Positions 50,916 to 62,880 of a stretch of 64,000 bases of DNA are shown here, in pieces. Positions within the stretch are counted from its first letter, which is position 1, and each line of letters opens with the position of its first letter. Origin of the DNA: Panicum virgatum (taxonomy: Eukaryota > Streptophyta > Magnoliopsida > Poales > Poaceae); contig NC_053139.1 in assembly GCF_016808335.1 (NCBI RefSeq), positions 37,692,464-37,756,463 on the forward strand. Reading direction: 5' to 3'. A program made the position numbers and the translations under genes. The notes under the pieces were generated by a model. It saw only the letters and a list, made by a program, of their open reading frames with translations, made no database searches and was not told the DNA's origin.

Positions 50916-52153
50916 TGTCGGTACACTCAGATTGGGGTACCCTCTCCCACAGCAACAAGCCCAAAGAGGCGCGATGTTATCTGTAATCTCGCACTAAGCC
51001 TCTGGGCAGCTGGGCACAAAAGCCCGGACCTGACAGTTGGGGACAACGACCTCCGGGTCCGCTCCCCACGAGGTGGCAGGTCCGGCGCTGCCACGTGTCC
51101 ACCTGGACGAAGTGCTCAGGGCCGGCTTCCACGGGTCCGGACTCCCGCGGACAGGTCCCGAACCCCCGTGGGCTGGTCCTGGAACCCCACATGTGGAAGC
51201 CAGACCTCCAGGAGGCCTGAATCTTTGAGCTAGTCAGGGCGCCCGGACCCCTTTCCCCGCTCGGGAAGGGGTCCGGAGCCGCCATGTGCCCCTGTAGGCG
51301 CGGCCGCCAGACCCCCGGGTCCGGCGCCGCCACGTGTCCCTGTGGGCGCGACCGCTGACCTCCGGGTCCGGTGCCGACACGTGTCCCACAGGCGCAAGCC
51401 TTCCGCCAGAAGCCAACCCGCATGCCGCATTAAGTGTGGGCGGAGGAGGCGTGCGCTGTCAGAGCAGGGCATGGGCCGCCCTTTGACGGGTTGGACAGGC
51501 ACGAATGACAACACGGTAAGCCCACCAGTTATCGAGGCGGCTCGTCAGTTACCAAGGCAAGCATTAAAGACTCAGCGCCGCGCGCATGGGCGACGAGTCA
51601 TGATGACCAGCTACTGGCTGGAGCAACAGTGCACGCTGCTACAGTGGACTGAGTCAGTAGTTCGACGCTTCATCATGACCTCGACGCGCGGCTACAGAGG
51701 CTAGACTCTACTCCGACAGGACAGCTCAAGACCATGCCTGGTCAGAAAATTCGTACGTTGTAAGATAATATATCGCCGGGTCCACATGTCGGGGCCCCAC
51801 TCAGTGTACGTGCTCCCCTTAGTCATATAAAAGGGAGAGCACGCACGGTAGGATGACAGGTTCACACAGACACAAGTTCTCGGGACTTCTTCCAGGTCTC
51901 TCTCCTCCTCCACACTCTCGCTCAAGCCCAGGGCTCTAGCAAGCTCTCATACAACACTCTCTAAGTTCTGGCAATACAACTCATAGTGGACGTAGGGTAT
52001 TACGCTCCGGCGGCCCGAACCACTCTAAACCCTTGTGTGCTTTTCGTGTTCATACGCCTCTAGATCGAGCATTCCTTGGCTGTCCCCAAGCTCATCCTGC
52101 ACTTAGGATTAGGCGGGTGCAATCCACCACCCAGCTGGAGAAATCCTCCGACA
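50916..52153 (+). repeat. 5' LTR of the coding-free element
   Basis: Starts TGTCGGTACACTC and ends CTCCGACA. TATA box TATAAAA at 51826-51832. U3 contains three CACGTGTC sites (51091, 51329 and 51377 areas) plus one altered copy. Confidence 0.9.
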
Positions 52154-53485
52154 TTTGGCGCGCCAGGTAGGGGCCTGCTTGGCTTTCGCTTGATCATCGG
52201 CTCGGCATCAACATCTTCCAGGTGGCGAGCGCCCGGGGGCCAGAACTCGCGCGGCAAGCGCCCACGTCAGCAGGACGGCGACAGCGGGTCATGCTCTCCC
52301 AGCTTGTCATCAAGCAGGTCTGGGGAGAGCACAGCTTCAACAAATCCCAGCTCGCAGCATACCTCACTTATGTGAGGAAGCCCGCTCCGGCGGAAAGCCG
52401 ATTCCGGTCTCACCAAGCTCGCTCCATCAGCAATCCGACTCCGGCCGCACCAAGCCCACTCTGGTGGCACGCTCCGGCAGAAAGCTAAACTCCGGTAATG
52501 GCGACAATCCCCGTAAGTTTAATCCTTGGGGGCACGACCGAGAGTAAAACACTTTCAGAGGGGTCCGGACCCCTGTGAACCTACAAACCCGGGGAAGCGC
52601 ACTCATTCTCCGGGGAGGTCCGGAGCCGTGTAGCCGCTTAGCCTAGTTCCGTACCCTAAGCCTGCATGCTCCACCTCCTGTGAATGAGTGCCGTAGTACC
52701 TAGGTCTGGGAACCTGGAAGTCCGGACCTTCTCTTAACCTTTTCCTTTGTAGCTAGGGAGTACTTGCGTGTGGTCCAGAGCGGTGGAGGTCCGTCCTCAT
52801 AAACCCGGCTTCTGGTGTTCATCGCACGTCTCGTACACACCAAGTTATAAATGAAAAGTTTACTCTCAGCTCGTCCCTAAGGTTGTTACATTCCAGCTTC
52901 TATCCTTGCATTACACTAATCCCCACGTGGCTTCTTACTCTTGTGCGGTGATTGTGGTCCGAATTGAGTTGGCTAGCTAGTGACTTAGCTCGAGACCCCT
53001 CATGGAAGAGGGGGCTTCGGACCCCTGGGAACCTGCAGGTTCAGGGAAGCGCACTCATTCTCCGGGGAGGTCCGGAGCCGTATTGCCGCTTAGCCTGGTT
53101 CCGTACCCTAAGCCTGCACGCACCACCTCCTGTGAATGAGTGTCGTAGTACCTAGGACTGGGAACCTGGAGGTCCGGACTTTTTCTTAACCTAAAGGCCG
53201 GCCCCTTGAGCTCCGTTCACTGAACCTAACTGTCTATCTCAAAGGATCACAACCAACAGGATTTGGGATCCCGTGGGTACGTTACTAAACGCCAGTTCTA
53301 AGTCGTGGGCAGGTCCGACGGAGATCTTCCTTCCCCTGCAGGTCCGGCTTGTCGTCAGCCAAAAAGGTGGAAGGGACATGGCTCCGGAAGCGTGTCCGGA
53401 TGTACGGCGTTTTCTGACAACTGCGACATGGTTCTGACCCCACCAGCGGGTTCGTAGCTCTCCCGTAGGTGGGCTCGGGGGCCTC
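52154..53485 (+). other. Interior of the coding-free element with a direct duplication
   Basis: Two copies of an about 183-bp segment, 52560-52742 and 53010-53192 (AAGCGCACTCATTCTCCGG, TGCCGCTTAGCCTGGTTCC-type blocks), diverged by some substitutions. No open frame of note. Confidence 0.8.
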
Positions 53486-56400
53486 TATCGGTACACTCAG
53501 ACAGGGGTACCCTCTCCCACAGCAACAAGCCCAAAGAGGCGCGAGGTTATCCGTAACCTCGCACTAAGCCTCTGGGCAGTTGGGCACAAAAGCCCAGACC
53601 TGACAGTTGGGGACAACGACCTCCGGGTCCGCTCCCCACGAGGTGGCAAGTCCGACGCTGCCACGTGTCCACCTGGACGAAGTGCTCAGGGCCGGCTTCC
53701 ACGGGTCCGGACTCCCGCGGACAAGTCCCGGACCCCCATGGGCTGGTCCTGGAATCCCACATGTGGAAACCGTACCTCCAGGAGGCCTGAGCCTTCGAGC
53801 TAGTCAGGGCGCCCGGATCCCGCTCCCTGCTCGGGAAGGGGTCCGGAGCCGCCGCGTGCCCCTGTAGGCGCGGCCGCCAGACCCCCGGGTCCGGCGCCGC
53901 CACGTGTCCCTGTGGGCGCGACCGCTGACCTCCGGGTCCGGTGCCTGTGGCAGCACCGCCCAAATTAATTCGGCTCAAGTGCGCTAACCATCACCCTAAG
54001 GGTAATCCCGGCTAACACGCACTTCAAACGGAGTAATTCGGCATGGCTGTCGGGTAAAGTCCCGAAGAATCCACCTGAGCGTCGATCGAACCCAAAGCTT
54101 ACATGTAACCCACACGAAGGTGAGTCCAGAGAGTACAATATTTCACAAATATATTACATTACAGAGTCTTATATTAATTATTACAAACCAAGTTCGAAAT
54201 CTCAGAAAGGTACTTGAAGTTCAAGTTGAAAGTAGTTCAGAGTTCATCTGCAGCGGAAATAAAGCGAGATCTAAACGACGATACACGATGTCATGATGAA
54301 GCCCGTACATGACATCACTCGGCATTGTCATCGTTGGCCAGAGTCGAATCCCACTCCACCGACCAACCAGGGGGTAAAGTACATGGCCAAGTCAAGGTAG
54401 CTATCTGATCTTCAAACACATCACCTGAAACAAAGTTGAGCCACAAGCAAGGCTGAGTATACTAATACTCAGCAAGGCTTACCCGACTAGGATATACTTA
54501 GCCCTCTAACTAGACATGCAAGGCTTTTGGCTTGAGGGGTTTGTTTTTGCCGAAAAGCAATAAAGAGTAAGTCCTTATTTTCAGGTTTTAGCCTTCAGGT
54601 TCTAGTTTGATTAACCATTCTACATTAGCATCTATCCAATAGCATACACGGTGAAAACAATTATTTTTCATCATTCAACCATATTTCCCATGATCATTGT
54701 TCCACTTATTACTCTATGTGGCAAAAGGGTTAAGCAGTCCCAATATCCGTGAGAGGCGGACGATTCGAATCGAATTTGTTAACCTGGCCAGGCAGACCTA
54801 AACACACGCATGGGAACCGAGTCCCCACGCAACATTTCCCCTTTCTTTCCGGCTTGTGGATCAGGGTCACCCCCTTCGACTACAAGAGCCCCACGCCACG
54901 GTTGACGTCGGGTCATGACCACGCTTGCACCCGCATGTGGCCGCATGAGAAACAATGTTCAAAGAGGGTGAGGGAAAAGTCCACTCCCAGGTCCAATCAG
55001 GTACTTAAGCTTACCGATTACCATATTTCTCGGCATGTGGTTAGTACGTTCAAACGCTTAACCACCACTACCACACACTGCGGCCTTATCTATTTTCACT
55101 AAGCAGACAGGGTGTCACAAGTACAACAACCCCGCCTGTAAACCTTACATTGCAGCGTGTAGTAAACATCCAACTCCTATAATTCTCGCGAGTGACAGGA
55201 AATCACTCGACTTCTATCGAACCATTAGCATAGCCAACTAGCGACCTATACATGCTAGTATTCAAACATAGGTACTTAAGGTTATGCAACTAGGGTTCCA
55301 AGTAATTCCTATAAACTTAAATGCACAAGTAGATAGGAATAACAATAAGTTACATAAATTTAAAAATAGACGGGACATGCTCCGGGGCTTGCCTTCCTGA
55401 GCGGAGCTAGCCTTGGGCTCTTCTGAACTTCTGAACTTTGGTTCAGATCTTCAGTAATTTCAGTTAGATTAACTTGAGCTTCATGCTGCTCACTCTCGGA
55501 CTCCGGCACCAGCTCGTACGTATCGTCAGCGAGAGTAGTCAAATCTACATGAAATGCACATGCATGAGTTGTGGTGATGGTAAAAAACTTAATTTAATTC
55601 ACTAAAGAGTTGTAAAATATTTTCTTTACATCTCCTTGGGCAAACGTTTATAGAGTATTATCTAGATTAATTATTTCCCCTTAAGTAAGTGAGGATTTTA
55701 TTATTTTTAGAAAGATTACTTTCAAGCGCAAGCATGGAATATTCAAAACAAATGATAGGTATAGTTTCTGAAGATGGAATTTTTATGGAGAGTCAATTAC
55801 TTAAGTACAAACCTGCCTTAAAATTTTCAGCTATTTTCACTAAGCGTATTAATTATTAAAAATACATTAAACAGCTACTGCTAGGACTAAGATTCATTTA
55901 TACAGAACAAACCCTACAAGTAAAGATGCTACAATTTTTACTGAGTGCTCCTAAACTCATGTCAAGTCTACTGTAAAAATTTAAGATTTAACTAAGCATT
56001 ACACAGGGCATGATAAGATTTAACTAAGTCTACAATGTATAGCTGCATGGATCAAAAATAAATTCCACAGACTGTTATACCAAGATTCTGAGCCTTAAAA
56101 TTTATAAGAAATGGTTCACAACTTAAGTAAAGACTATAGTAAAAATATTAGATTTTTCCAGGCACAGGAACTATTTTTCATGATTTAGTACATTTCTTCC
56201 CACCATAAATTATGGACCAGTTTGACTTAACTAAAAATTGCCAAACTTCTTCTGAAGAATACAAGCATCTATATAGAGCAACTGTAAAAGTTTCAGCTCA
56301 TGAATCAAACTAGAACAACTTGGATAAATAAAACTATTTAACCTAGGCATAAAGCAAGACCTAAGTAAACCTATAGCTAGGCATGATAACTGATTACTAA

Positions 56401-58975
56401 ACTTTTACACAAGGCTATGAATCTAACATGTAACACACTGACTAAAAATGGCCAACAGATCATGCATGTAACTTGAGATCTAATAAAAACTATATTTTCC
56501 TTGTGTTTTAAATAAAGCAATAACTGTTGAGCAAATGAAAAAGTACATGTAACAAAAGTTGTATATATCTTAGCAAGGATTCCACAACAGTTGAGTTTGC
56601 ATTTTTCTGATTTTTCTAAGATTTTTAAACGAATTTACAAGTTTGCTGTTTTCAAAACAAAAGAAAAAGGAAACGAGATCTTGCATCTAGGCCCCTGGAA
56701 AGAATTGGGGGCTCACAGATAAGCCCCTAGCCGGAGCCAGGAACAGAGGAGGCGGCGGCGGCGGCGTTTCCCGGCGAGGGAGCTCGCCGGCGGCGAGGGG
56801 AAGTGGGGGAAAGGCAAGAGGGAGGCGAGCTCTACTCGTACGTGGTCTTCTTGAGGTCGGGGGCGGCCGGGAGCGGGGTCGGCGGCGTAGCAGCACGGCC
56901 GGCAGGGGTGGCGAGCGGCGGCGGCGGTGCTCTGGCGTGAGAGAGAGGGCAAGGGCAGGCCGGGGAGCTTCACGGCGCCACGAGGAAGCTATCTCGGGGG
57001 TCTATTTGGGTCGAGGAGGGGCGGAGGAGGGGGTTCCGCGGCGGGTGGCGACCGGCGGCGGCTCTGCCCGCGATGGTGGCGCCCGGCGGCGATGGGGATG
57101 GGCGAGGCCTGGCCGCAGAGCTTCACTGCGGCGAGAAGGTCCCGTTCCGGGGTTCAGTTGGGCCCGAGGAGTACCGGAGGTAGGGGCTCCACGGTGAGCG
57201 CGAGCAGCGGCGCCAATGGCGGGGCGGTGGCGCCGTTCTGGCACTGAGGCGGCGCGGCTCGGCTTGGTGAGGGAAGGGGAGTAGAGTGGGAGGGTGGAAC
57301 GCCCTTTGGCGAAGCAAATGGGGAGGGGGAGCTCGGCAGGAAGGGGGGCAGAAGTAGAGCGTCTTCGGCAAGCACGTGCTGCGTCGCGGTCGCGTGCTCG
57401 CCGAGTGGCAGTGATGGCCAGCTCAATGGCGCAGAGAGGAGGTCGGGGCACCGCAGCGTGGTGGCAGCAACGGCTGGCATGGCATTGAAGGCCGGCCGCG
57501 GGCGTGCGGCATGGCGTGCGCGGTTGTCGCGACGGCGGCGTCGCGGAGCGCCATGAAGCCGAGCAGGGGCGCAGCGAGGACGGCGTGCGCGCTCAAGTGG
57601 GGTGGGGAGTCAGCGGCGCGGCATGGCAGCAGCGCGACGACAGCAGGCGCAGCGAGCGCGCCGCAGCGGTGCAGCAGCACGAGCGTGCGCTCTCGAGCAC
57701 CCTGCGTGCGCGGCGTCAACGCAGAGAGAGGGAAAGGGGGAGAGAGAAAGTGAATAGAGAGAGAAAGAGAGAGTCAACGTTTTGACTTGATCCAAACTCA
57801 AAATTTTCCATGGGAACTCGAAAAATTTTGAACACGAAAGTTGTTCAAAATTCACTTTCCTACAACTTTCCTTTCAGGCAAAACTTCGTTTGAGCAACGA
57901 TTTGAAAGTTTAAAATTTGAATTCAAGTTTAATGAACCCACTGTTTTTTTCGGGGTTAACTCCAAATTTCATGTTATAAATTGAGAAAGTTTGAATACGA
58001 AAGTTGTTTATCTTGTCAAACTCTACAACTTTCGTTCTGGGCAAAAGTTCATTTGAGACAAGGCGTGAGAGTTGACTTTTTGGTTCATTTAAACGGATTT
58101 CGGGCTTTTAACTAATTGAGAATTTTGGGGGTTTAACATGTCATTTTATGTTAATTACATGTTTTAAACAGTGCTAAACACCGGAGGTGTCACAGTGCCG
58201 ACACGTGTCCCACATGCGCAAGCCTTCCGCCGGAAGCCAACCCGCCTGTCGCATTAAATGCGGGCGGAGGAGGCGTGCGCTGTCAGAGCAGGGCATGAGC
58301 CGCATCTCTGACAGGTTGGACAGGCACGAATGACAACACGGTAAGCCCGCCAGTTACCGAGGCGGCTCGTCAGTTACCAAGCCAAGCATTGAAGACTCAG
58401 CGCCGCGCGCATGGGCGACGAGTCATGATGACCAGCTACTGACTGGAGCAACAGTGAACGCTGCTACAGTGGACTGAGTCAGTAGTTCGACGCTTCATCA
58501 TGACCTCGATGCGCGGCTGCAGAGGCTAGACTCTACTCCGACAGGACAGCTCAAGATCATGCCTGGTCAGAAAATTCGTACGTTGTAAGATAATATATCG
58601 CCGGATCCACATGTCGGGGCCCCGCTCAGTGTACGTGCTCCCCTTAGTCATATAAAAGGGAGAGCATGCACAGTAGGATGACAGGTTCACACAGACACAA
58701 GTTCTCAGGACTTATTACAGGTCTCTTTCCTCAACACTCTCGCTCAGGCCCAGGGCTCTAGCAAGCTCTCATACAGCACTCTCTAAGCTCTGGCAATACA
58801 ACTCACAGTGGACGTAGAGTATTAGGCTCCGGCGGCCCGAAACACTCTAAATCCTTGTGTGCTTTTCGTGTTCATACACCTCTAGATCGAGCATTTCTTG
58901 GTTGTCCCCAAGCTCATCCTGCACTTAGAATTAGGTGGGTGCAATCTGCCACCCGGCTGGAGATATGCTCCGACA
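53486..58975 (+). repeat. 3' LTR of the coding-free element, interrupted
   Basis: Parts 53486-53945 and 58195-58975 match the 5' LTR. The start reads TATCGG rather than TGTCGG. Interrupted by the solo LTR at 53946-58194. Confidence 0.9.
53946..58194. mobile_element. Large solo LTR, 4.2 kb, probably Gypsy
   Basis: TGTGGCAGCACC...GGTGTCACA with exact 5-bp duplication GTGCC (53941-53945 and 58195-58199). No internal LTR pair, primer site or pol was seen, so it reads as one large LTR left after recombination. It contains an AT-rich half, a GC-rich segment 56690-57780 with overlapping open frames on both strands, and a tail with repeated AAAGTTGTTCAAAATTC-like phrases. Confidence 0.78.
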
Positions 58976-59270
58976 ATGCTTGATTGCATAACGCAACGCA
59001 TCAAAATTTGAACCATCCACTACTGTCAAGGAGAAATACTTGTCGCTCTATCCTTTTACGCACACAAACCTCAATCGAAATACAACGGTGGATTGCAAAA
59101 GATACACCACATGCATGGCGCACTTTGAGGCCAAAATAATCAAGAACCATGTTGAAACTTGAAACTACGATCCAGAGTACTACTTGCATGTATACGCAGC
59201 TGCTAGAGCACGCACAGCCACAGGGTCTGACTTTGACCCAACAACTGAGTCACTGCAAATCCCTCGTATG
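58976..59270. other. Unassigned spacer
   Basis: No feature recognised. Confidence 0.3.
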
Positions 59271-59553
59271 GGTGTGTTTAGATCCCCAAACTCCTCTAAA
59301 CTTTCCAAATTTTCTATTACATTGAAATGACATCGAAACATTAAATATAGTAAATGATCCATGCATGGAGTACTAAATGTATGTAAATAAAAAACTAATT
59401 GCATAGTTTTGATGTACTTTGCGAGACGAATCTTTTGAGCCTAGTTAGGTCATGGTACGACAATATTTACACAAACAAATAAAAAGTACTACAGTGTGCT
59501 ACAGTGTCTGACGTAATATTTTCTACTCATTTTCCGGAGATCTAAACACAGCC
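59271..59553. mobile_element. MITE with GGTGTGTTTAGATC ends
   Basis: Inverted ends GGTGTGTTTAGATC and GATCTAAACACAGCC around a core with TGCGAGACGAATCTTTTGAG and GTGCTACAGTGT, a common grass MITE type. Target duplication not resolved. Confidence 0.78.
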
Positions 59554-59774
59554 TAAATATAAATGGCTGGCACATGCCCGTTAGAAGCACGGCCTGATGT
59601 TACTGGCCCAGGCAGCATGAGCATGACACGATGGTGCAGTCGTGTCATGCCTGGGCCATTGGTGTCACCTCGTCGCAGCCGCAGACTCTGCTGCTAGCCT
59701 GCTAGAGATCCATCAACCCGTAGCCTGTGCCGCGTTGAGGATGGGGCCATGACCGCATGAGGCCGAGGCATCAG

Positions 59775-60207
59775 CCTATCTCCAACCATTCCCCCACTCC
59801 AACCCCCAAACATACTATTTATTATATTTTACTACCTCCCTCCAAAAAATTTCTCCCCTATAACTTCTTCTCTCCAACTATTTCTCCCATATCTATTCCC
59901 TCTATATACTATTACTCATTAACTAACTATTTATTTATCATTTTTTAATTTAAAAAAATCATACGGTATTTGTACTGTCATAATACACATTATCATCATA
60001 TTACGGGGCTCAAACGAGATTAATATCGTGAAAAAACAGTGTGATTAGAATATAGGGAGAGTTGAAACTCACCTTATATATGAGGGGAGTTTCAACTCCC
60101 CCGTATATAGTGAGAGCTTTTGGGGGAACCCTTGGAGGGAATTTCCCCCCAAAACTCCCCCTACGTAGGGTGGGGGTCGGTTCCCAAGGAACCGTTGGAG
60201 CAAGCCT
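59775..60207. mobile_element. MITE with CTCCAACCATTCC / AACCGTTGGAG ends
   Basis: Imperfect inverted ends (TCTCCAACCATTCC at left, GGAACCGTTGGAGCA at right). The interior includes a local inverted pair GTTTCAACTCCCC / GAGAGTTGAAACTC near 60057-60102. Superfamily uncertain, perhaps Mutator-like. Confidence 0.5.
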
Positions 60208-60435
60208 CAAGCTCGGCAGGACCGCGTGAGGCCGTGAGAGAATAGAAGTGGGGATGCGAACGGCGAGCCGGCAACTGATCACAACAGGGGAACGAAAGGA
60301 AGCCCCTGAGGCTAGAGCTCAGAGGGGAGGGGAGGACCGAGCCGGTGAGCAATAAGGCCTGCCGTCGCTGGTCACACCCGAGGCATCGACGCCGGCGGAG
60401 GCCGGAGAGGAATCGACGAAGAGGATGCTCGAGAG

Positions 60436-61201
60436 TCATCCTGCAAATGGTTTGGGTTCAAATGAGTTTAATGGGTTAGGTTTTAATGTAGAGTATATTT
60501 GGGTGGGTCGAAATGGGTTACATTAGTTAATGGGGGTGGGGTGGAACATGTTCTATGTAAATACGGGTTGGATTGGGTTGAGTTGGGTTAAAATGGATTC
60601 TTTGTGTAGAGCCGGACTCTAGAATTAAAGCCTCGCGTTCACATTATAAAATTTTATTAAAATTGATCGAAATTTGTTGAAGATGACTCAATATGACTAA
60701 CAGCTACCTACACATGGCCCCCATGTTAAGAGCCAGACCCTGGAATTAAAATCTCGCGTTCACACTATAAAATTTTATTGAAATTGACCGAAATTTGTTG
60801 AAGATGACTCAGTATAACTGGCAACTACTCTGTGCAAAGCAGTGTGGCTAAACCTACACGTGAACCCCAAGCCAAGAGCCGGACCCTGGAATTAAAACCT
60901 CGCATTCACACTATAAAATTTTATCGAAATTGACCGAAATTTTTTGAGATGACTCGGTATAATTGGGAGCTACTCTGTGCAAAACAGCGTGACAAAATTT
61001 ATATTATAATTTTTTTGAGAAACGAGTTTTTATTGGGCTGTAACCATAGTTTGGCTAATAGTTATTACATTATGAGCTCAAATGTTTGGGTTGGATTGGT
61101 GTGTGGTGGTGGTGGTTTGGGGTGGAGTGGGTTCATATAATTTCTCTCATGTGAATGGGGTGGTGTTGGTATAGTTTGGTTTCCAACCCATTTGCAGGGT
61201 G
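60436..61201. mobile_element. hAT- or Mutator-like non-autonomous element with internal tandem repeats
   Basis: Ends TCATCCTGCAAATGG and CCATTTGCAGGGTG are inverted repeats with few mismatches. CTCGAGAG, or GCTCGAGAG if nine bases are counted, flanks both sides (60427-60435 and 61202-61210). Eight bases would mean hAT, nine Mutator. No transposase. Confidence 0.7.
60613..61000 (+). repeat. Three direct repeats of about 120-146 bp
   Basis: Units begin AGAGCCGGACTCTAGAATTA, AGAGCCAGACCCTGGAATTA and AGAGCCGGACCCTGGAATTA and share the ACACTATAAAATTTTAT, GACCGAAATTTGTTG and ATGACTC blocks. They fill the middle of the surrounding element. Confidence 0.88.
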
Positions 61202-61236
61202 GCTCGAGAGAGAAAAAAAGGGCACTACGTAGTTAG

Positions 61237-61500
61237 TTTTTTTTGTGCAACTCAATCCCACGCCACGCACATACGCAAACTCTATCCCTATAAGTATATT
61301 TGAAGATCGAGTTGACAAATCCTTGAGATTGATGAAGTCACCACAGACGTCTCGCTATCGATGGAAACATCACCTACTACTAAAAGCACAACACCGTTAA
61401 ATCCTAAAAATTTGTTCCCATGGGAAGTTGAACTCGGGACCTGAGTTGATACCGAGACTTTTGTAACCATTAGGCTATATGCCCTTTCGACTAGGGTACA
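61237..61500 (-). mobile_element. SINE of the 15743 family, inverted
   Basis: Read on the minus strand: TAGCCTAATGGTTAC (box A region), GAGTTCAACTTCCCATGGG (box B region), GACGTCTGTGGTGACTTC as in the other copy, and an A tract (T run at 61237-61244 on plus). More diverged than the 15743 copy. Confidence 0.72.
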
Positions 61501-61687
61501 TGCTCTTTCACAGGTAGTTAGCATTTCAAAGATAATATTTGGCGGGCCGGTGAAATTGAAGTATTATGTGTCGTTAACAAGCCGACCTTAAATATGCTCT
61601 TTCACAGGTAGTTAGCGTTTTAAAGATAATATTTGGCGGGCCGGTGAAATTGAAGTATTATGTGTCATTAACAAGCCGACCTTAAAT
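61500..61687 (+). repeat. 94-bp tandem duplication
   Basis: Two adjacent copies (61500-61593 and 61594-61687) starting ATGCTCTTTCACAGGTAG, differing at three positions. Confidence 0.93.
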
Positions 61688-61963
61688 ATCAAGACGTGCC
61701 GTGCACATGCTGCACCGTGCGGTCCAAACACTGGGCCATGCCAGTCCAGCTACAATGGCCATCAGGCCGTGCCATGCTTGGACCAGGTCAAAAACTCAAG
61801 CCTCAAGCCGGGCTGTTGGGCCTCGGTCTTTTGGCCACCTATAACTCCTCCTTCCAGGGTGCTGCTCAGGGTCGCGCGTGGCGGTTTTTTTATTTTTATA
61901 TTTTTAATTTCTGTTTTTTATAAAAATATATTTTCGATTTGGAAAATTACAGAAATATACCCC

Positions 61964-62096
61964 GGCCGCCCCGCTGCCGGGCGGCCGGGACCTGGCCGTC
62001 CCGCTGCCGGGCGGTAGGGGCTTATCTGCAAAAGAAAGACGAAAAAAAAATTGCAGACAGGTATCTGGGGACCCGCCGCCCGGCAGCGGGGCGGCC
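61964..62096. promoter_or_regulatory. GC-rich inverted repeat upstream of the PMD promoter
   Basis: A perfect 21-bp inverted pair (61964-61984 and 62076-62096; core GCCCCGCTGCCGGGCGG) with a third, direct partial copy at about 61999-62014. It could form a strong stem or bind a dimeric protein. It lies 14 bases before the TATA box. Confidence 0.7.
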
Positions 62097-62109
62097 GGCC
62101 CCCCACCCC

Positions 62110-62116
62110 TATATAA
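62110..62116 (+). promoter_or_regulatory. TATA box of the plant-mobile-domain gene
   Basis: TATATAA in CCCCTATATAAGGTG, followed by a pyrimidine-rich leader. A 5' leader intron from about 62246 (donor GTAACT) to about 62878 (acceptor GGTAG) would bring it to the ATG. Confidence 0.6.
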
Positions 62117-62246
62117 GGTGTTGGATGTCCCTCACCCCCTCATTTGCCTTACTAAAAATCCAGAAAAAAGAAAAGAGATGGAGGGAGGGAGAGGAGGGGT
62201 GAGGGAGAGGCGAAGCCCTGTCGAATTTTCAAGCCGGCGACTTTAG

Positions 62247-62878
62247 GTAACTAAAATTTTCTACATTTTATAAATAGATTATGTTGTAATTATTTTGTTG
62301 AAACAGTAGATTAGCAATCTGTTTAATTATTATTAGGACTGATTAGTGGTACATTTAGGTGTAGTTACTTGTAGTGATTAGCGTTGATATAGTACATTTA
62401 GTGTTAGATTTAGTATTAGAAAATACTAGAAAATTGTTAGAGAAGTATTAGAAAATAAAAAAAATGCAAGATAATATTAGAAAATTGTAGAAATTGTTAG
62501 AAAATTGTAGAAAATTTTAGAAAATTGTAGAGAATGTTAGAAAATTGTAGAAAATGTTAGAAAATTGTAGAAAATTATAGAAACTATTTTGTTGAAACAG
62601 TAGATTAGCAATCTGTTTAATTATTATTAGGACTGATTAGTGATACATTTAGGTGTAGTTACTTGTATTGATTAGCGTTGATATAGTACATTAGCAATCT
62701 AATTAATTAATTTTAAAAATTGAAAGATAATATTAGAAAATTTATAAAATGTTAGAAAATATTAGAAATTATTATTAATGGTTAGAAAATCTTAGAAATT
62801 ATTTAGGAAATATAAGGAAATATTAGAAATATTTAGATGTGTGTGATTGTATTGTATTGTTTTGATCTTACGTGGTAG
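62247..62878. repeat. AT-rich segment with duplications and a minisatellite, probable leader intron
   Basis: A 108-bp direct duplication (62291-62398 and 62585-62692, starting TATTTTGTTGAAACAG) surrounds many tandem copies of a short TTAGAAAATTGTAGAAAAT-like unit. No coding. Confidence 0.8.
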
Positions 62879-62880
62879 GT

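Larger units (their letters stand above)
50916..58975 (+). mobile_element. Non-autonomous, coding-free Gypsy-like LTR element
   Basis: LTRs 50916-52153 (1238 bp) and 53486-58975 (about 1236 bp once its nested insertion is removed). A primer site TGGCGCGCCAGGTAGG follows the 5' LTR, and a purine-rich GGGCTCGGGGGC precedes the 3' LTR. Flanks ATACT and ATGCT are a target duplication with one change. The 1.3-kb interior holds no gag or pol, so it depends on another element for movement. Confidence 0.88.

Noticed and set aside
56687..57855. Open frames on both strands in the solo LTR
   Set aside because: Mutually overlapping GC-driven frames; none shows a known domain.
61918..62202. Small overlapping frames across the GC palindrome
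   Set aside because: Inverted repeat gives similar Arg/Pro/Gly peptides on both strands; upstream of the TATA box.
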